Assembly: GCF_026151205.1 (NCBI RefSeq)
Contig: NC_087076.1
Span: 22,438,828-22,502,827, forward strand
Direction: 5' to 3'
Length of the DNA: 64,000 nucleotides
Origin: Bolinopsis microptera
Lineage: Eukaryota; Ctenophora; Tentaculata; Lobata; Bolinopsidae
The notes under the pieces were generated by a model. The model was not told the origin of the DNA and did no database searches. It was given only the letters and a program-made list of their open reading frames with translations. The position numbers and the translations under genes were made by a program. Below are positions 43,735-55,713 of the stretch, piece after piece. How positions within the stretch are numbered: position 1 is the stretch's first letter; every line of letters starts with the position of its first letter.

Positions 43735-45695
43735 GGACACGTTCAAAAAAAGGTGGCACTAGAGATTGATTTTTTTTAAATGAGTTTTAAAAATGGTCAT
43801 TGCTCTTTGTTGGTTGATATATCTATCTATACCTTTAGAAATTCGATTAAATTTCATGATCCTGAAATCACGGAGTCTGTAGTGCTTATATCACAGGAGT
43901 TATCGTTATTTGTGTGCCAATGATTCAAAAATCACACAATTAGAAATGCAAGATGAATCAACACTAGATAATCTGAAAAGTACTATTCACAAAGACGCCA
44001 AAATTGATATGGTGACTATAATGCATGTAAGGAATAAAATGTCTTATCTGAAATTGTTATTGGTGCCAAAATGATTCAAAAATCACAACTTAAACATTGG
44101 AAATGAGCCTATTTTGAGCAGTGATTATTGAATCATCTTACGTTTTTATTGGCTTTCTATCATTTGTTAGGGTACAAAATAGTATTAAATAGTATTAAAA
44201 CCAGTTAATATGATTCAAAAATCAAATTTTCGTTATTGGTGCGCTATTAAGTCTCACTATAGTAAGCCTTAAATTAAGTGCACAATATGACAACATATAT
44301 CCATTCTATGGTTCTTATTATGTGATTTTTGAATCCCTGTCTAAGCTTATACCATGTTGAAGGCCTTTGAGCGATAATTTTTGATCTGGGTGGTTAAATG
44401 ATTCAAAAATCACACAAATCTGGCTACCAACTATGTAATTTTCTTTAAAGTATGACAATTGAATCATATGTAATGTTCAAGTTGTAATGACATTTTGAAA
44501 AGAAAGGTAATGAATCGATAATCACATTTCAAAAATTCAATTAAGTATTATACGTAACTGATTGATTCATTTGTCACAGTATGGAGACAAAATTATCATG
44601 GCTTGAGTAGTAAAAGTACTTGCCTAGTTTAATCAGTTTAAAATGAGTGTTTTGTGATTATTGATTCCACTATTACTCTAATAACGAACTTCTCCATGAC
44701 CATAAACAAGTGCAGTGTCACAACAAATTACTGCAGATTTACTATGAATACCAACCTGATATAGAGCCAAAAAGTGATGTTGTTGTGAAACCAGTATTTC
44801 TGGTACCCATAGGGGATTTGAAATCAACTTATAAATCAAATGTCATTCCTCAAAGTATCATAATCAAACCCCGGGCGAGTCCAAAATTAGAAACCTGAGT
44901 ATTGATTCATATGAAATATGAATATCTCTTAAACGATAAAATTTCCTGAACCAGATCACAGATCTGACTCGCTATGTCTGTTCAGACATGTTTGTCTGCC
45001 AGATCGTGGTACCTGAGTCCCTTCATTGCCGTGCATTGAAATCACACAATAACACACAAAGCTAGAATCACGGCAAATCGACATTCATCGCTTTTTCATC
45101 GGAGTACTAATGGACAGTGTTCAAATGGACAGTGTACATTCCCCTGATACAGCATAATTTCAATACATGCTCATTTATGTGATTTTTGACTCATTATGGC
45201 ACTTTTAACCATCTAAATTCTCTAAATATTAGTTAGCATGATATAATTGACATTGATAGAGTTCATTGTTACAATCATTCCGTTGATATTCATATCACAT
45301 TCATCATTCTAAAATACTTAGTCAGAATTAACCCTGTATGTGATAATTGCATCGTAACTCCACATTTAACCGGTGATTCTTTGCACTTTTAACACTCAGC
45401 TATCTCAAAAAGGTTCAATAATCACATTGAGAAGCAGGACACACTCACAGAATGTAAATTCATGATTAGAGGTGCAAGAAATGAATATTTTGTGATTTCT
45501 GGCTCATATCTGCACAATTAACAGATATAAAGAGATGAATGACTTTATTATGTGACATTTGAATCTTTTTGGACCACATTAAAATTTGGTTAACTTTCAT
45601 AGCATACTCCTTGAGATACAAGTATTTTAAAATGCTTCACACAATTTTGGCAGTGAAAAATCAATCTCTAGTGCCACCTTTTTGTGAACATGTCC
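43735..45695. mobile_element. 1.96-kb TIR element with TGATTCAAAAATCACA motif array
   Basis: TIRs of about 42 bp (GGACACGTTCAAAAAAAGG at left, reverse complement with few changes at right), flanked by the 4-bp duplication AAGT (43731-43734, 45696-45699); the host repeat is continuous if one copy is removed. The interior has about 15 copies of TGATTCAAAAATCACA or degenerate forms in both orientations (for example 43921, 44072, 44211, 44321 reversed, 44399, 44511, 45176 reversed, 45490 reversed). No transposase. A 4-bp duplication is known for Sola- and Chapaev-type elements, but the family is not identified. Confidence 0.85.
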
Positions 45696-46260
45696 AAGTC
45701 AGTACAAGCATAAATACGGCTGTAAAAGCATGTTTCCAAAATTGTATCAAATGTTTCCACCATCTCAACTACTATTTTCATTTTTGTTCATTTTCCATAC
45801 ATTCCATGAACCTGGGTAATGTTATTTGAGTTTTGATGGCTCTTAGGCCTAGTTTTTACCTACATCCATCTTAGAAAACCGAATTGAGGCTTCCCAGCAC
45901 TTAAATACAGCCAATACTTCGATGTGCCCATGTTCCAAAAATCTGGATTCTCAGGAGGATTATTGTGCCAAAATTGGGACATTTTGGAACATTGGTAACA
46001 TCGGTTCTAGACATGTAATGATTCTCAAACTTGGTTTGAGTGGTCCTAGGACTAATATAAACACTTTCCGACCCATTTTAAACCATTCTGAGCACTTAGA
46101 GAAGAATGTTCATTTTCGTTCATTTCTGGTCATTCCATGGGTAGTTTTATACGACTTTTTATGGTTCCTAGGCCTAGCTTACGGCTATATCCATCTTAGA
46201 AATCCGAACTGAGCCTTCCGAGCACTCAAATACGGCCAATACTGCGATGTACCAATGTTC
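45696..46260 (+). repeat. Tandem repeat continued
   Basis: The remaining part of the unit interrupted at 43734, then another diverged unit sharing GTTCATT.....CATTCCATG and AGCACTTAAATACAGCCAAT / AGCACTCAAATACGGCCAAT. Confidence 0.65.
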
Positions 46261-46274
46261 CAAATTTATGGATT

Positions 46275-46410
46275 CATCTACTGGCGGCTGGCGCGAATTC
46301 GATTTTCGGTAAAAACCACATCAGTTTTCAAATTTGAGATATTTTTAGCGCGCGGCGCGCGCACTGCGTGTTAAATTTTAAATTTACGCCAGCTAGCAGG
46401 TGTCAGATTT
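46275..46410. mobile_element. Possible ~135-bp MITE
   Basis: Imperfect inverted ends (CTGGCGGCTGGCGCGAATT left; right reverse complement CTGCTAGCTGGCGTAAATT) enclosing GCGCGCGGCGCGCGC. Too short for an ORF; target duplication not clear. Confidence 0.45.
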
Positions 46411-47360
46411 ACTGGTTATAATTGTGGGAAGTCCATCTATGTTTATTATTAATAATTTGTGGTTGACTATTTATTTTCCCCAGGAAACTTACTCACGTGC
46501 GAAAGACGAACTCTAAGAATTGGAGAATAACGGCAGTAGACAGCAGCTAACTTCCCCTGTACTCAACGACATTGAACAATAGACATGAAATGACTCGCTG
46601 ACCCCCTACAAAGTACTTGTGCTCGGAGGCAGAATTTGGCATCGTTTGGGTCGAGAGATTTCCAAGGGTAATGATACAGTTAAACTGTATAAAAATACCT
46701 CTCTAAAACAACTTTCTCCTGGTCGGCCATGTCCCTCATCCTGCACTTGAGCCCTGCTGAGGTCACAAGAACATCGGAGCACAAATGAGCGAGAAACGGG
46801 GAAGCCTTAGCTTCCGGGTCAAGGACTGCATCACTAGCACCTACCTATTGAACCTATTGATAGGTTTAAAAGTAGGCATCTTCACGCAATCTGCGGACCA
46901 CCTCCTAGCAGCGAAATACGGATATACCCTCCCTATTACATGCGTTCAACCGGCACCCGAACCACACGCTGTTTCTTAGACACAACTTCCCACTTAAATC
47001 AGTGTCCTGTCGCATCAACTGGCATCGGCAAGTGGCGACACTGTGTAGACTCAACCCTGAGCTTGATCAGAATCTTCAGTCACAAACCTGACACCGTTTC
47101 GGGGCTTGCAATACGGTTTTCTGTCAGGCTCCCAGCAGTTTCTTTTGGACCACCATCTCATCTGACAATCACCCGAGGATACCTGCCAGAGCTCGCAATT
47201 TACGACGAGTTAGCTTATGGCACCTCTGGCTGTTAAGTGAAATCATAAAGCTCAAACAGCTCTCATCTCCCATTCTCTCTTCCTAGACAGCAGACCTGGG
47301 AGAAACTCCTTCTAGCCGGACGTCACGCGTGATGTACGAGAAACTACGGACAGGTGTGTA
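46411..47360. other. Unassigned interior of the 8.9-kb insertion
   Basis: Contains open frames of 60-100 codons (46785-46979, 46940-47236) and a short open stretch at 47285-47352 ending at an ACAG|GTGTGT donor. None matches a known domain. Confidence 0.4.
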
Positions 47361-47513
47361 CCTATACTTTTTAAAATTACACATTTCGTCTGGATTGTGA
47401 TTCACTGCAAAACAAGTCGCAGGTTCCAATTGTAGAACTATAAAATTTTAATAATTCATGGTTGATTATACGGCCTAAGCGGTATACAAATAAAGCGTTA
47501 TTATTATTATTGC
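47361..47513 (+). mobile_element. Possible LINE/SINE 3' tail
   Basis: Ends with CGGTATACAAATAAAGCG followed by (TTA)n, the usual look of a CR1/L2-type LINE or its SINE at the 3' end. No coding part left. Confidence 0.4.
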
Positions 47514-48127
47514 CTCTAATCCTCAGGGTACTCCTACTTGCGTGCGAAAGACAAAGGCAGCAAGAATCGAAGAACAGAACCCCGACCACACTGCTTGTGA
47601 GAAATGAGCAGCTCTTGATCTAGGACAAAAAACTTTCTTCTGTTTAATATCTAAAACGTGTTACGTGTGATATTACACCAACTTTTGATTAATAATACGA
47701 AACTTTATACCTTATAAAGTATGATATTTAAACACGAAAATTTACATTCTGAAATTGGTATAGTGTTCCTTTAACTGTTCCTTCAACTTTCATCGTAGCT
47801 TTTTTCAAAATATTCTTCAGTGCCATCAACAAACAGATTTTTTCATTTGACTGAACTGTGCCATATTTGATATTGCCTCTGTATTTTATAGGGAAAATTT
47901 TTTAAATCTTGCAAGTTGATGTAATTAAGTTTTAAGTTAACGTATTATAGATATGTTAACACTAGTTTATGTTTCAGTATTTAAATTGTTTCCATTTATA
48001 GTTTAACCGATCCCTGTTGTAGAGTTATCAGATCTTTACTTAGGATAAACAATATAATATGAAGTTCGATAATAATATTAATAAACATTAATTGTATTCA
48101 CTGTTTTCTAGTCATCAAAATTCAGAT

Positions 48128-48938
48128 CAGGAGGTGACCGGGACATGATTTTAGGCCTGACCGGGACCGGGACCGGGATAAAAAATGTGGCTTGACCGGG
48201 ACCGGGACTGAGATTATCAATTTACCGTGACCGGGACCGGGACCAATAATTTCTGGGATTTCTATCTTACCGGGACCGGGACCAGGACCGGGACCAACAA
48301 TACAATTTTTTCGGGATGACCGGGATTTTACCGGGATGACCGGGACCAAAACTGGTATTCTCATATTGAAAGCTGCAACTTTCATTTACATTATAATTGA
48401 ACAATTTGAATAAGTAATAACTAGAATATTAAATTAGAAAAAAATAGAAAAAACCCGTCAATATGGGGCATGGGCCTAATGTACTACACCAATAATGTTC
48501 ATGTACTGATTACTCAAGTTCTTCCTCATTCCTCAGTCAATGATCCCTCATTATTCAACAGTTTCATTCTCCAATTGACAATTGGGCGTAGCCCGAGTTG
48601 AAAACTTGTTAGTTTGCACTTATGAGTTATGTAACGATATTAGTTACCTAAACTTGTTTAGCAATTTTAAACATTGTTTTATTTGGCTCAGAGGTTGTTT
48701 TAAGATGAAATTCACAATGAATGAAGTAAAAACTTAAAATCACAGTGAATGAAATTATGTAAAAGATCCCGGTCAAAATCCCGGCAAATTTGAGTGATTG
48801 ACCGGGACCGGGACCAAGAATCCTGAATTGACCGGGATCATAAATCAGCATTTGACCGCGACCGGGATGAAAAATGTGACTTGACCCGGTTGACCGGGAC
48901 CGGGATAACTCAAAATTGCCAATCCCGGTCACCTCCTG
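48128..48938. mobile_element. 811-bp hAT-like MITE rich in GACCGGGA motifs
   Basis: TIRs CAGGAGGTGACCGGGA at 48128 and the reverse complement ending 48938, flanked by 8-bp near-identical duplications ATTCAGAT (48120-48127) and CTTCAGAT (48939-48946). CAGG-type ends and an 8-bp duplication fit the hAT superfamily. The TIR motif TGACCGGGACC is repeated about 20 times in the two terminal thirds. No transposase. Confidence 0.85.
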
Positions 48939-48946
48939 CTTCAGAT

Positions 48947-49601
48947 CGGGGTAATATATTTATAATGTACAAAATGATACGCTCTCGAACGCACGCTTCC
49001 TTTTCCTCACCTTCGCATCTTTGATCTTGTTAAGTAAAACACATAGTAAGGTTCCCCAGAAATGTCCTGTAAACTTGACTTTTTATTTAGGCCGGTAAAA
49101 ACCCACAACTGACTGAGGTTTCGAAATACAGCCAAGAACTCAGATATGACACAATCAATTTTATGTGTATGAAACAAATTTTCAACTGTCTGGCGGCGAT
49201 CAGCATGTCATACTGACTAAACTCTAATCGGTTTATGAAAATTACATCCCGGTTAATGAAAAGCGTAGCCTGGAGTTCCCGCTCCCAGGTAAAATACATA
49301 CATAAATGAGGACCGCCAAGCAAGGAATGAAGAACGAAATTAAATATTATCTAATCGATTACAAATCTTGCAGATTCCTGAAATTAAATGTAAAATGCAG
49401 CTAAACTCGTGCATCTAATAATAATATGACAATATGATAGAATTGTAATAATGCTACATGCTACGCGCGCTAAAACGATGAATCTAATCTAAATCTAGTA
49501 ACCATATCAACGCGCAGTAACCATAGTAACGCGCTCGATTCAATTCCAGTATATTGCGACGAGTGTTTACATCACTAAATTAGCTGTAACTTTGTGTGAT
49601 T
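48947..49601. other. No gene seen
   Basis: Right part of the 8.9-kb insertion, AT-rich. Confidence 0.4.
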
Positions 49602-49659
49602 ATGGACGATCGTGCTAAATTTAAGGCGCTGTGGCTAAAATCGTCCACTGAACCAACAG
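49602..49659 (+). other. Possible outward-reading first exon
   Basis: ATG followed by DDRAKFKALWLKSSTEPT and a consensus donor (AACAG|GTAAAA), 66 bases from the right end of the 8.9-kb insertion and reading outward into the LINE. May be chance. Confidence 0.25.
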
Positions 49660-49727
49660 GTAAAATTTCAGAGAGATCGTCCCCAGCGCTCATTTTCACC
49701 TCGCGAATGATCAGCTCGCAGTGGGTA

Positions 49728-52298
49728 TAGCCCGACAGAGGGGGCGACTGTCGACGAAGCAGAAAACTACTACGACAGCCTTGGTGGTGCCATCGACCAG
49801 ATACCAGCCCACAACTTACTATTCGTTGTAGGAGACCTCAATGCGCATGTCTCATCATCAGGAAACTGGACATCCTTCCACAAGGGTCCAGCAAACCGAA
49901 ATGGTAGACTGCTAGAGGATATGCTGTTGGAGCGACAGCTAGAAATCACAAACACCAGATTTCAGAAGCGAAGAGGTAAACTCTGGACATATCTCTCAGA
50001 TATGAGTCAAAGTAAATCTCAAATCGACTTCATCATTTGCCGGAAGAAATGGCGGAACTCCGTCAAGAACTCCGAAGCATATGGTAGTTTCCACAGTATT
50101 GGCTCGGATCACAGAGTAGTCGTAGCAAGGGTAAAGCTTAGTCTACGGATAAGCAAGACGGAGAAGAGGGCTCCGGTTCTGGACTGGTCTAAACTTAAAA
50201 CTGATATCGCTCTACAAGAGAGGTACACAGTGGAAGTTAAAAACCGCTTTTCCATACTTGAAAAGGATGATCAGACGGCAACAGAAAGGTACCAATGCTT
50301 TATTGATGCGAATAGGACAACTTCTCGACTTTTACTACCTGAAAAGGAGAAAAAGAAAAGATGTAAAATCTCAGCGACTCCAAGTGTTGAGATTGCCAGG
50401 CTGAAGCTGAGGGAATGTAGCATAAAATACCACTCAGATGCTACAGAAGACAACCGAATAGCTGTTCAAGAGGGCAAACAGAAGCTAGGCGATGCTTATC
50501 AAGCAGCCAAAGAGCACCTGCTGGAGGGGCAGGTCCGGGAACTGGAGGAAGCAAGTTGGCAGGGCAGACATGCTAAAAGCTGGACCATGATCAACAAGAT
50601 CACAGGTAAAGCTCCATCATATACTGGCAAAATCAAGGGAAACTCACCAACGGAAAGGGTTCAGAAATGGAAGGACTATTTTGCTACTCTTCTCGGCTCA
50701 CCACCGACGGTAGAGAACGCGGAAGAGGATATTGATCCAGTCCACCCACCTCTGAATATCGGAACAGAACCGTTTACGTTGGATGAGTACAGGAAAGCAA
50801 AGTCCAGCATAAAGGAAGGGAAAGCATGGGGTGACGACAACATAGCCCCAGAAGTCTTAAAACGATGCGACCTTGATCAAATTGTCTTAGACTTCTGTAA
50901 CAATGCTCTATTGAAAGGTGAGAAACCAGACCAATGGTCAACTGCCAACATCATACCAATTCCAAAGAAGGGCGACCTTAGCGAACCAATGAACTATCGG
51001 GGAATAAGCTTGTCATCCCTAGTTGCCAAGTCTCTAAACAAGATGGTTCTAAACCGGTTGAAGCCAGAAATCGAGACAATTCTGCGTAGAAACCAGAATG
51101 GATTCAGACCAGGAAGGTCAACAACTCAACAGATATTGGTACTGAGACGTCTTATAGAGGGTGTCAAGAGTCGGAAACTGCCAGCTGTTCTGACATTTAT
51201 AGACTTTAAGAAGGCTTTCGACAGTGTACATCGTGGGAAAATGCTAAAGATTCTAGAAGCTTACGGCATTCCAGTCAAAATCGTGCAGCTTATACGGCTC
51301 ATGTACGAGAAGACAATGGCCAAAGTCCTAACTCCAGACGGAGAAACTGAATTGTTCGAGATACTTGCAGGTGTGTTACAGGGTGATACCTTAGCACCTT
51401 ACCTCTTTGCAATAGTCATCGACTACTGTATGAGGCAAGCCATAGGCGATGATGCGGAGCGACTTGGACTCACCCTCGAACGTAGAAAAAGCAGAAGAGT
51501 GGGGCCCAAGATCATCACCGATGTGGACTTTGCAGATGATATAGCACTTATATCTGAGGACATGGACAAGGCTAACGAGTTCCTGCTCAGAGTAGAATCG
51601 GCGGCAGCAAGCTTGGGACTACACATAAACGAAGGCAAGACCAAGGTCATGACACTGAATATGGAGGATCGATCTAGCGACCTACAAAGTCGATCCGGGG
51701 AAGCCATAGAAAATGTAGATGATTTCATCTACTTAGGCTCCTGGATTGAGAGCACAGATAGGGAGATAAGGGTTTAGAAAGGGAAAAGCGTGGGGTGCCC
51801 TACATAGACTGAAGGATATCTGGAAATCCAAACTCTCAAAGAGCCTAAAGATTAGATTGTTCATAGCGGCTTGTGAATCAGTACTGCTCTACGGATCAGA
51901 AACCTGGACACTGACAAAGGCTCAAGAGAAAAGTTTGGACGGGACATACACAAAGATGTTGCGTATGGTGCTGGGTATCTCATGGAAGGACAAGGTCAGC
52001 AATATAACTTTGTATGGTAGCCTCCCAAGGCTGTCAAACAAGTTACGAAGCAGGAGATTAAAAATGGCGGGACACTGCATCCGACATCCTGAGCTACTTG
52101 CCAGTGATTTAGTCTTATGGGAACCTACGCACGGTAGAGCACAGCAAGGCCGACCAAGACAAAGCTACTTGTCTATGTTACTGAAGGAAGTTGGGACAAA
52201 CTCTAAAGAGGAACTGCGAACCCTGATGCGGGACAGGGATATATGGAGGGGGTTTTCTGGCGTAGATCGGACTTAGCTCCGACATAGTAGTAGTAATC
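49728..52298 (+). pseudogene. RTE-type LINE ORF, 3' part (endonuclease end, RT), frameshifted
   Basis: Continues from 40840. Endonuclease: AENYYDSLGGAIDQIPAHN, the GDLNAH block, then IDFIICRKKWR and SDHRVV (catalytic SDH). RT: MNYRGISLSSLVAKSLNKM, QNGFRPGRSTTQQI, FIDFKKAFDSVHR (catalytic Asp), LAGVLQGDTLAPYLF and DFADDIALI (catalytic pair). After FIYLGSWIESTDREIR a stop and one-base frameshift occur at about 51772-51782; coding resumes as KGKAWGALHRLKD and continues through LLYGSETWTLT to GRPRQSY, stopping at 52276. The 3' end has TAGTAGTAGTAAT, matching the short 3' repeats of RTE elements. The copy is dead: one large insertion and one frameshift. Confidence 0.9.
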
Positions 52299-52432
52299 GA
52301 TCCAAACTACGAAAAATACCTTTTAATCTGATGACGATTACCTAACTCTTATAATAACTGATGTGACAAAGTAAACATATCTTGCCCCTATTTTGAAGAA
52401 CTATACCTCTATTAGAATACTATGAAATTTAA

Positions 52433-53789
52433 GGGGGGGGGTCAATGGGTATTTTTTTGTGAAACTTGATTTCGAGATAGTAGTTGACCAACAAACTAGG
52501 ACCAGTGACCGAACTTTTGAGGGGGTCCCGGACCCCAACCGCCAAACGGTGCGCGCAGGGCAGCCACGCCCATATTTGGTCCAAATTAGGCCCAATTTAG
52601 CCAAATACCCTGAACATGCCCAAAACCCAGGTTTATGGTGCTCTACTTGTAGCTAGTGGTCTCCTGAACTCGTATATGAAATTTCATCAAGATTGGACAA
52701 AAAATGACTGAGTTATGAGCCAAAAACCATATGCCCATATTTGGGCATACGCACCAAATTTGGTAGATTTCGTCCCATAAATTGGTCAAATATCAATATT
52801 TTTGGATGAGACTTACTTTATATGAAAGGTAAGCCTAAACTACATATTCTCTGTAAGTTATAGCTTTATATCTGTTTAAATGTGGATACTAAGGCGAAAA
52901 AACCACAAAAAATGAACTAAATTGCCCATATCTCGGTTCGCGATATTCGCGGAATTGATCTCACCAAAATTGTAACAACTCGATCAGTTTTCAAAATTTT
53001 TGCATGAAATTTTTGAAATCGACTCGAAATCGCATTTCGACCTTATTTTAAGAACGGATTTTTGATTTAGGCCTCAAAAAAAATTTGGCGGCCAAATTCT
53101 GAATTTCTGTAATATAATTTTGGAATTTGGCCGCCAAATTTTTTTTGAGGCCTAAATCAAAAATCCGTTCTTAAAATAAGGTCGAAATGCGATTTCAAGT
53201 CGATTCCAAAAATTTCATGCAAAAATTTTGAAAACTGATTGAGTTGTTACAATTTTGGTGAGATCAATTCCGCGAATATCGCGAACCGAGATATGGGCAA
53301 TTTAGTTCATTTTTTGTGGTTTTTTCGCCTTAGTATCCACATTTAAACAGATATAAAGCTATAAATTACAGAGAATATGTAGTTTAGGCTTACCTTTCAT
53401 ATAAAGTAAGTTTCATTCAAAAATATTGATATTTGACCAATTTATGGGACGAAATCTACCAAATTTGGTGCGTATGCCCAAATATGGGCATATGGTTTTT
53501 GGCTCATAACTCAGTCATTTTTTGTCCAATCTTGATGAAATTTCATATACGAGTTCAGGAGACCACTAGCTACAAGTAGAGCACCATAAACCTGGGTTTG
53601 GGGCATGTACAGGGTATTTGGCTAAATTGGGCCTAATTTGGACCAAATATGGGCGTGGCTGCCCTGCGCGCACCGTTTGGCGGTTGGGGTCCGGGACCCC
53701 CTCAAAAGTTCGGTCACTGGTCCTAGTTTGTTGGTCAACTGCTATCTCGAAATCAAGTTTCACAAAAAAATACCCATTGGCCCCCCCCC
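52433..53789. mobile_element. 1.36-kb near-perfect fold-back element (TTAA target)
   Basis: The whole element is one inverted repeat: arms 52433-53103 and about 53119-53789, very similar, with a centre near 53111. It starts with a G run (AAGGGGGGGGG) and ends with the matching C run, flanked by TTAA on both sides (52429-52432, 53790-53793). TTAA duplication is typical of piggyBac and Kolobok transposons. No ORF. Related copies lie at 8.3-9.6 and 23.4-24.1 kb. Confidence 0.9.
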
Positions 53790-53839
53790 TTAATCATCAA
53801 AAGTTTTCGATAAACTAGTTATTTTGCCAGCAACATCAC

Positions 53840-55670
53840 TAATTATACGTCACTAATTGGTGATATGATCTGATCTCCGTGGGACCCCTAATAATAAGGG
53901 GGCCTGGTCGTCGGCCTCTCCACTTTACTTTGGACAGTACGGCGGTACTACTACTACTAGAAACTGTACCTAAGACAGAACTTACACATTTAACTTGTTT
54001 CTACATAGAAACCTATAAGTTTTGTTCTAGATTCGCATTACAAGTTTTATTTTTTCTTTTCCCTTTATCATTTTGTATAATTCTTGTTAGTTTAGTTGTT
54101 CATTTTTTTTATTCAGGGCTTTGCAGACAATGTAAATCGAGAATATTGAGTTGTTGAAAATCAAAAAGTTAATATAACTTGTCACACTCAATAGCAATAA
54201 TATCTAAATCCCACAAATCATTATCAAGAAGTTACAGCAATCAATAATTCGCATAACACTTCTGAGCAGATCCAGGTAAGTCAAGACATCATCTTCGTAA
54301 GAGTGGTAGTTCTACACGATGCGGTGAATCCTCATGTCCTTGTCGCTGTGAGCTTTCTTCCTCTTCGTTGGGTTCTCTCCGACCAGGTAGGCTGCGTGCT
54401 TCCCATCTGTTGAACTCTGCTCCATCTGAAGTGCTGTGATGAAGTTGTAGATGGTGGGGTTGGAGTGTCCAAGGATAGTGGAGAACTTCTTGTTCCAGGA
54501 CTCCACGAAGTTGTTCGTTCTGTTCATGTGGAAGTGGGTCCGATCGTAAGCGTTCCAGGTCGTAACTCGCTCGTACTGCTCCTTGTAGCCAAGTCGCTGG
54601 ACAGCCCGCATCACCGCTTGACACAGATGAAAGTAGCAGCCGTCAACTTGTGCGGAAGGGAAGATGGCAGATAAGGCATTCCGGAGAGCTAGCTCGTAGT
54701 CCACCATGATGTTGTCTGGAGAGAAGTTGCCAAGACTGTCGAGGGCTTCGAAGGCTTTCTTGTAGATGGGGGTATCCTTGTGGGTGAGGAGGATGTAGAT
54801 GCAAGGGAAGACCCAGGTAGCGTCCTCGTTGAAGTTTACCATCTCAGCGTGAATGGTGAGGAGTTGGTAGAAGAGCTGAGGAGAAGAGGAGAAGGTCGCG
54901 TCCACGTACCAAGAGCTGCTGTCCTCCAGGGCTCGCAGGTTCTTCTCCGCGTCCCAAAGATGATAACTCGTTGCTCGTCGTCTTTGTTCTTTTGTTATCA
55001 AACTGGAGCATAGGTTCGCCTTTGATCCGCTTTATATACTGTTTGCCTCTATCATTATCTACGTTTCACTGAGCAACCTCTCTTCTTGGCTACAGTTGAT
55101 CAGATTCCTGGATGCGATCCCTCGTGACGTGTTCTCATGCCCTTGTTATGACCCATTGCATCTCGGCGCAGTGATATGAGTGTTATCTCACCGTAACAAG
55201 CTCATCATGCACTCGCTTAACCACCGTTGTGCAGACCGGACGCGATCTGATACGAACCAGAAAGTGGAACAAGAACTGTTCTTAGCAATCACAATGTTTA
55301 TGTTAAACTTTATCCAATTTAATTTTAATTAAAATTGATTTCGAAGTAACAAAGAGGAAAATAGAACTTTTAAAGCTAATCGATTTTGTTATATTAGCAG
55401 TGCTAGGTCTATCTTATAGGTACAGTTTCTAGTAGGTTTAGTACCGCCGTACTGTCCAAAGTAAAGCGGGTGTCATGTGATCCGCCGTACCGTCCAACCT
55501 TTTTGGAAACTACCGCCGTACCGTCCTCCGCTGTACCGTCCTCCGCCGGACTGTACACCGCCGCAGTGACTTCCGCCGCTGCGTCCTATACCCGCCCGAT
55601 AGGCGTCTGATAGGCGCCCAATAGGCGCCCGATAGGCGCCCGATAGGCCATGGTCTACGCTCGAATGACC
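53840..55670 (-). mobile_element. MULE-type element with degenerate transposase
   Basis: The transposase relic lies between inverted blocks: CTTTACTTTGGACAGTACGG at about 53924 and its reverse complement at about 55465, followed on both sides by TAGAAACTGTACCTA. Outside these, asymmetric sub-ends are shared with the 37.9-kb derivative (see there). No convincing 9-bp duplication, so the outer limits are set by homology between the two copies. Confidence 0.75.
54312..55001 (-). pseudogene. MULE transposase fragment
   Basis: A 229-codon open stretch with the MULE transposase core: SSSWYVDATFSSSPQLFYQL (first catalytic Asp in VDATF), PCIYILLTHKDTPIYKKAF, IMVDYELALRNAL (second Asp), GCYFHLCQAVMRAVQRLG, and NRTNNFVESWN (catalytic Glu). 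It cuts and inserts DNA as a DDE recombinase. Complete MULE proteins have an N-terminal DNA-binding zinc finger and often a C-terminal SWIM zinc finger; neither is present, and the stop follows soon after the Glu, so this is a truncated relic or the middle exon of a split gene. The D, D and E residues are all kept. Confidence 0.85.
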
Positions 55671-55676
55671 TAAATT

Positions 55677-55713
55677 ATTATGTGCCCTTTAATTTTAAAG
55701 GGCACATAATTAA
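55677..55713. repeat. Short perfect hairpin
   Basis: TTATGTGCCCTTTAA is followed by its reverse complement TTAAAGGGCACATAA with a spacer of about three bases, just outside the MULE-type element. Confidence 0.8.

Larger units (their letters stand above)
40841..49725. mobile_element. 8.9-kb TIR insertion splitting the RTE LINE
   Basis: The left end CCCAACGCGAGCTGACTACT and right end (reverse complement CCCACTGCGAGCTGATCATT) are imperfect inverted repeats; TA lies on both sides (40839-40840 and 49726-49727). Removing the insert with one TA copy joins the LINE codons so that VTY runs straight into SPTEG. No transposase was recognised inside, only nested smaller elements, a tandem repeat and a few exon-like pieces. 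TA duplication occurs in Tc1/mariner-like and some other groups; the class is undetermined. Confidence 0.8.

Noticed and set aside
48122-48385. Protein with GPGPGPG and SRSRSR repeats
   Set aside because: Translation of GACCGGGACCGGGA motifs inside a hAT-like MITE; no conserved coding.
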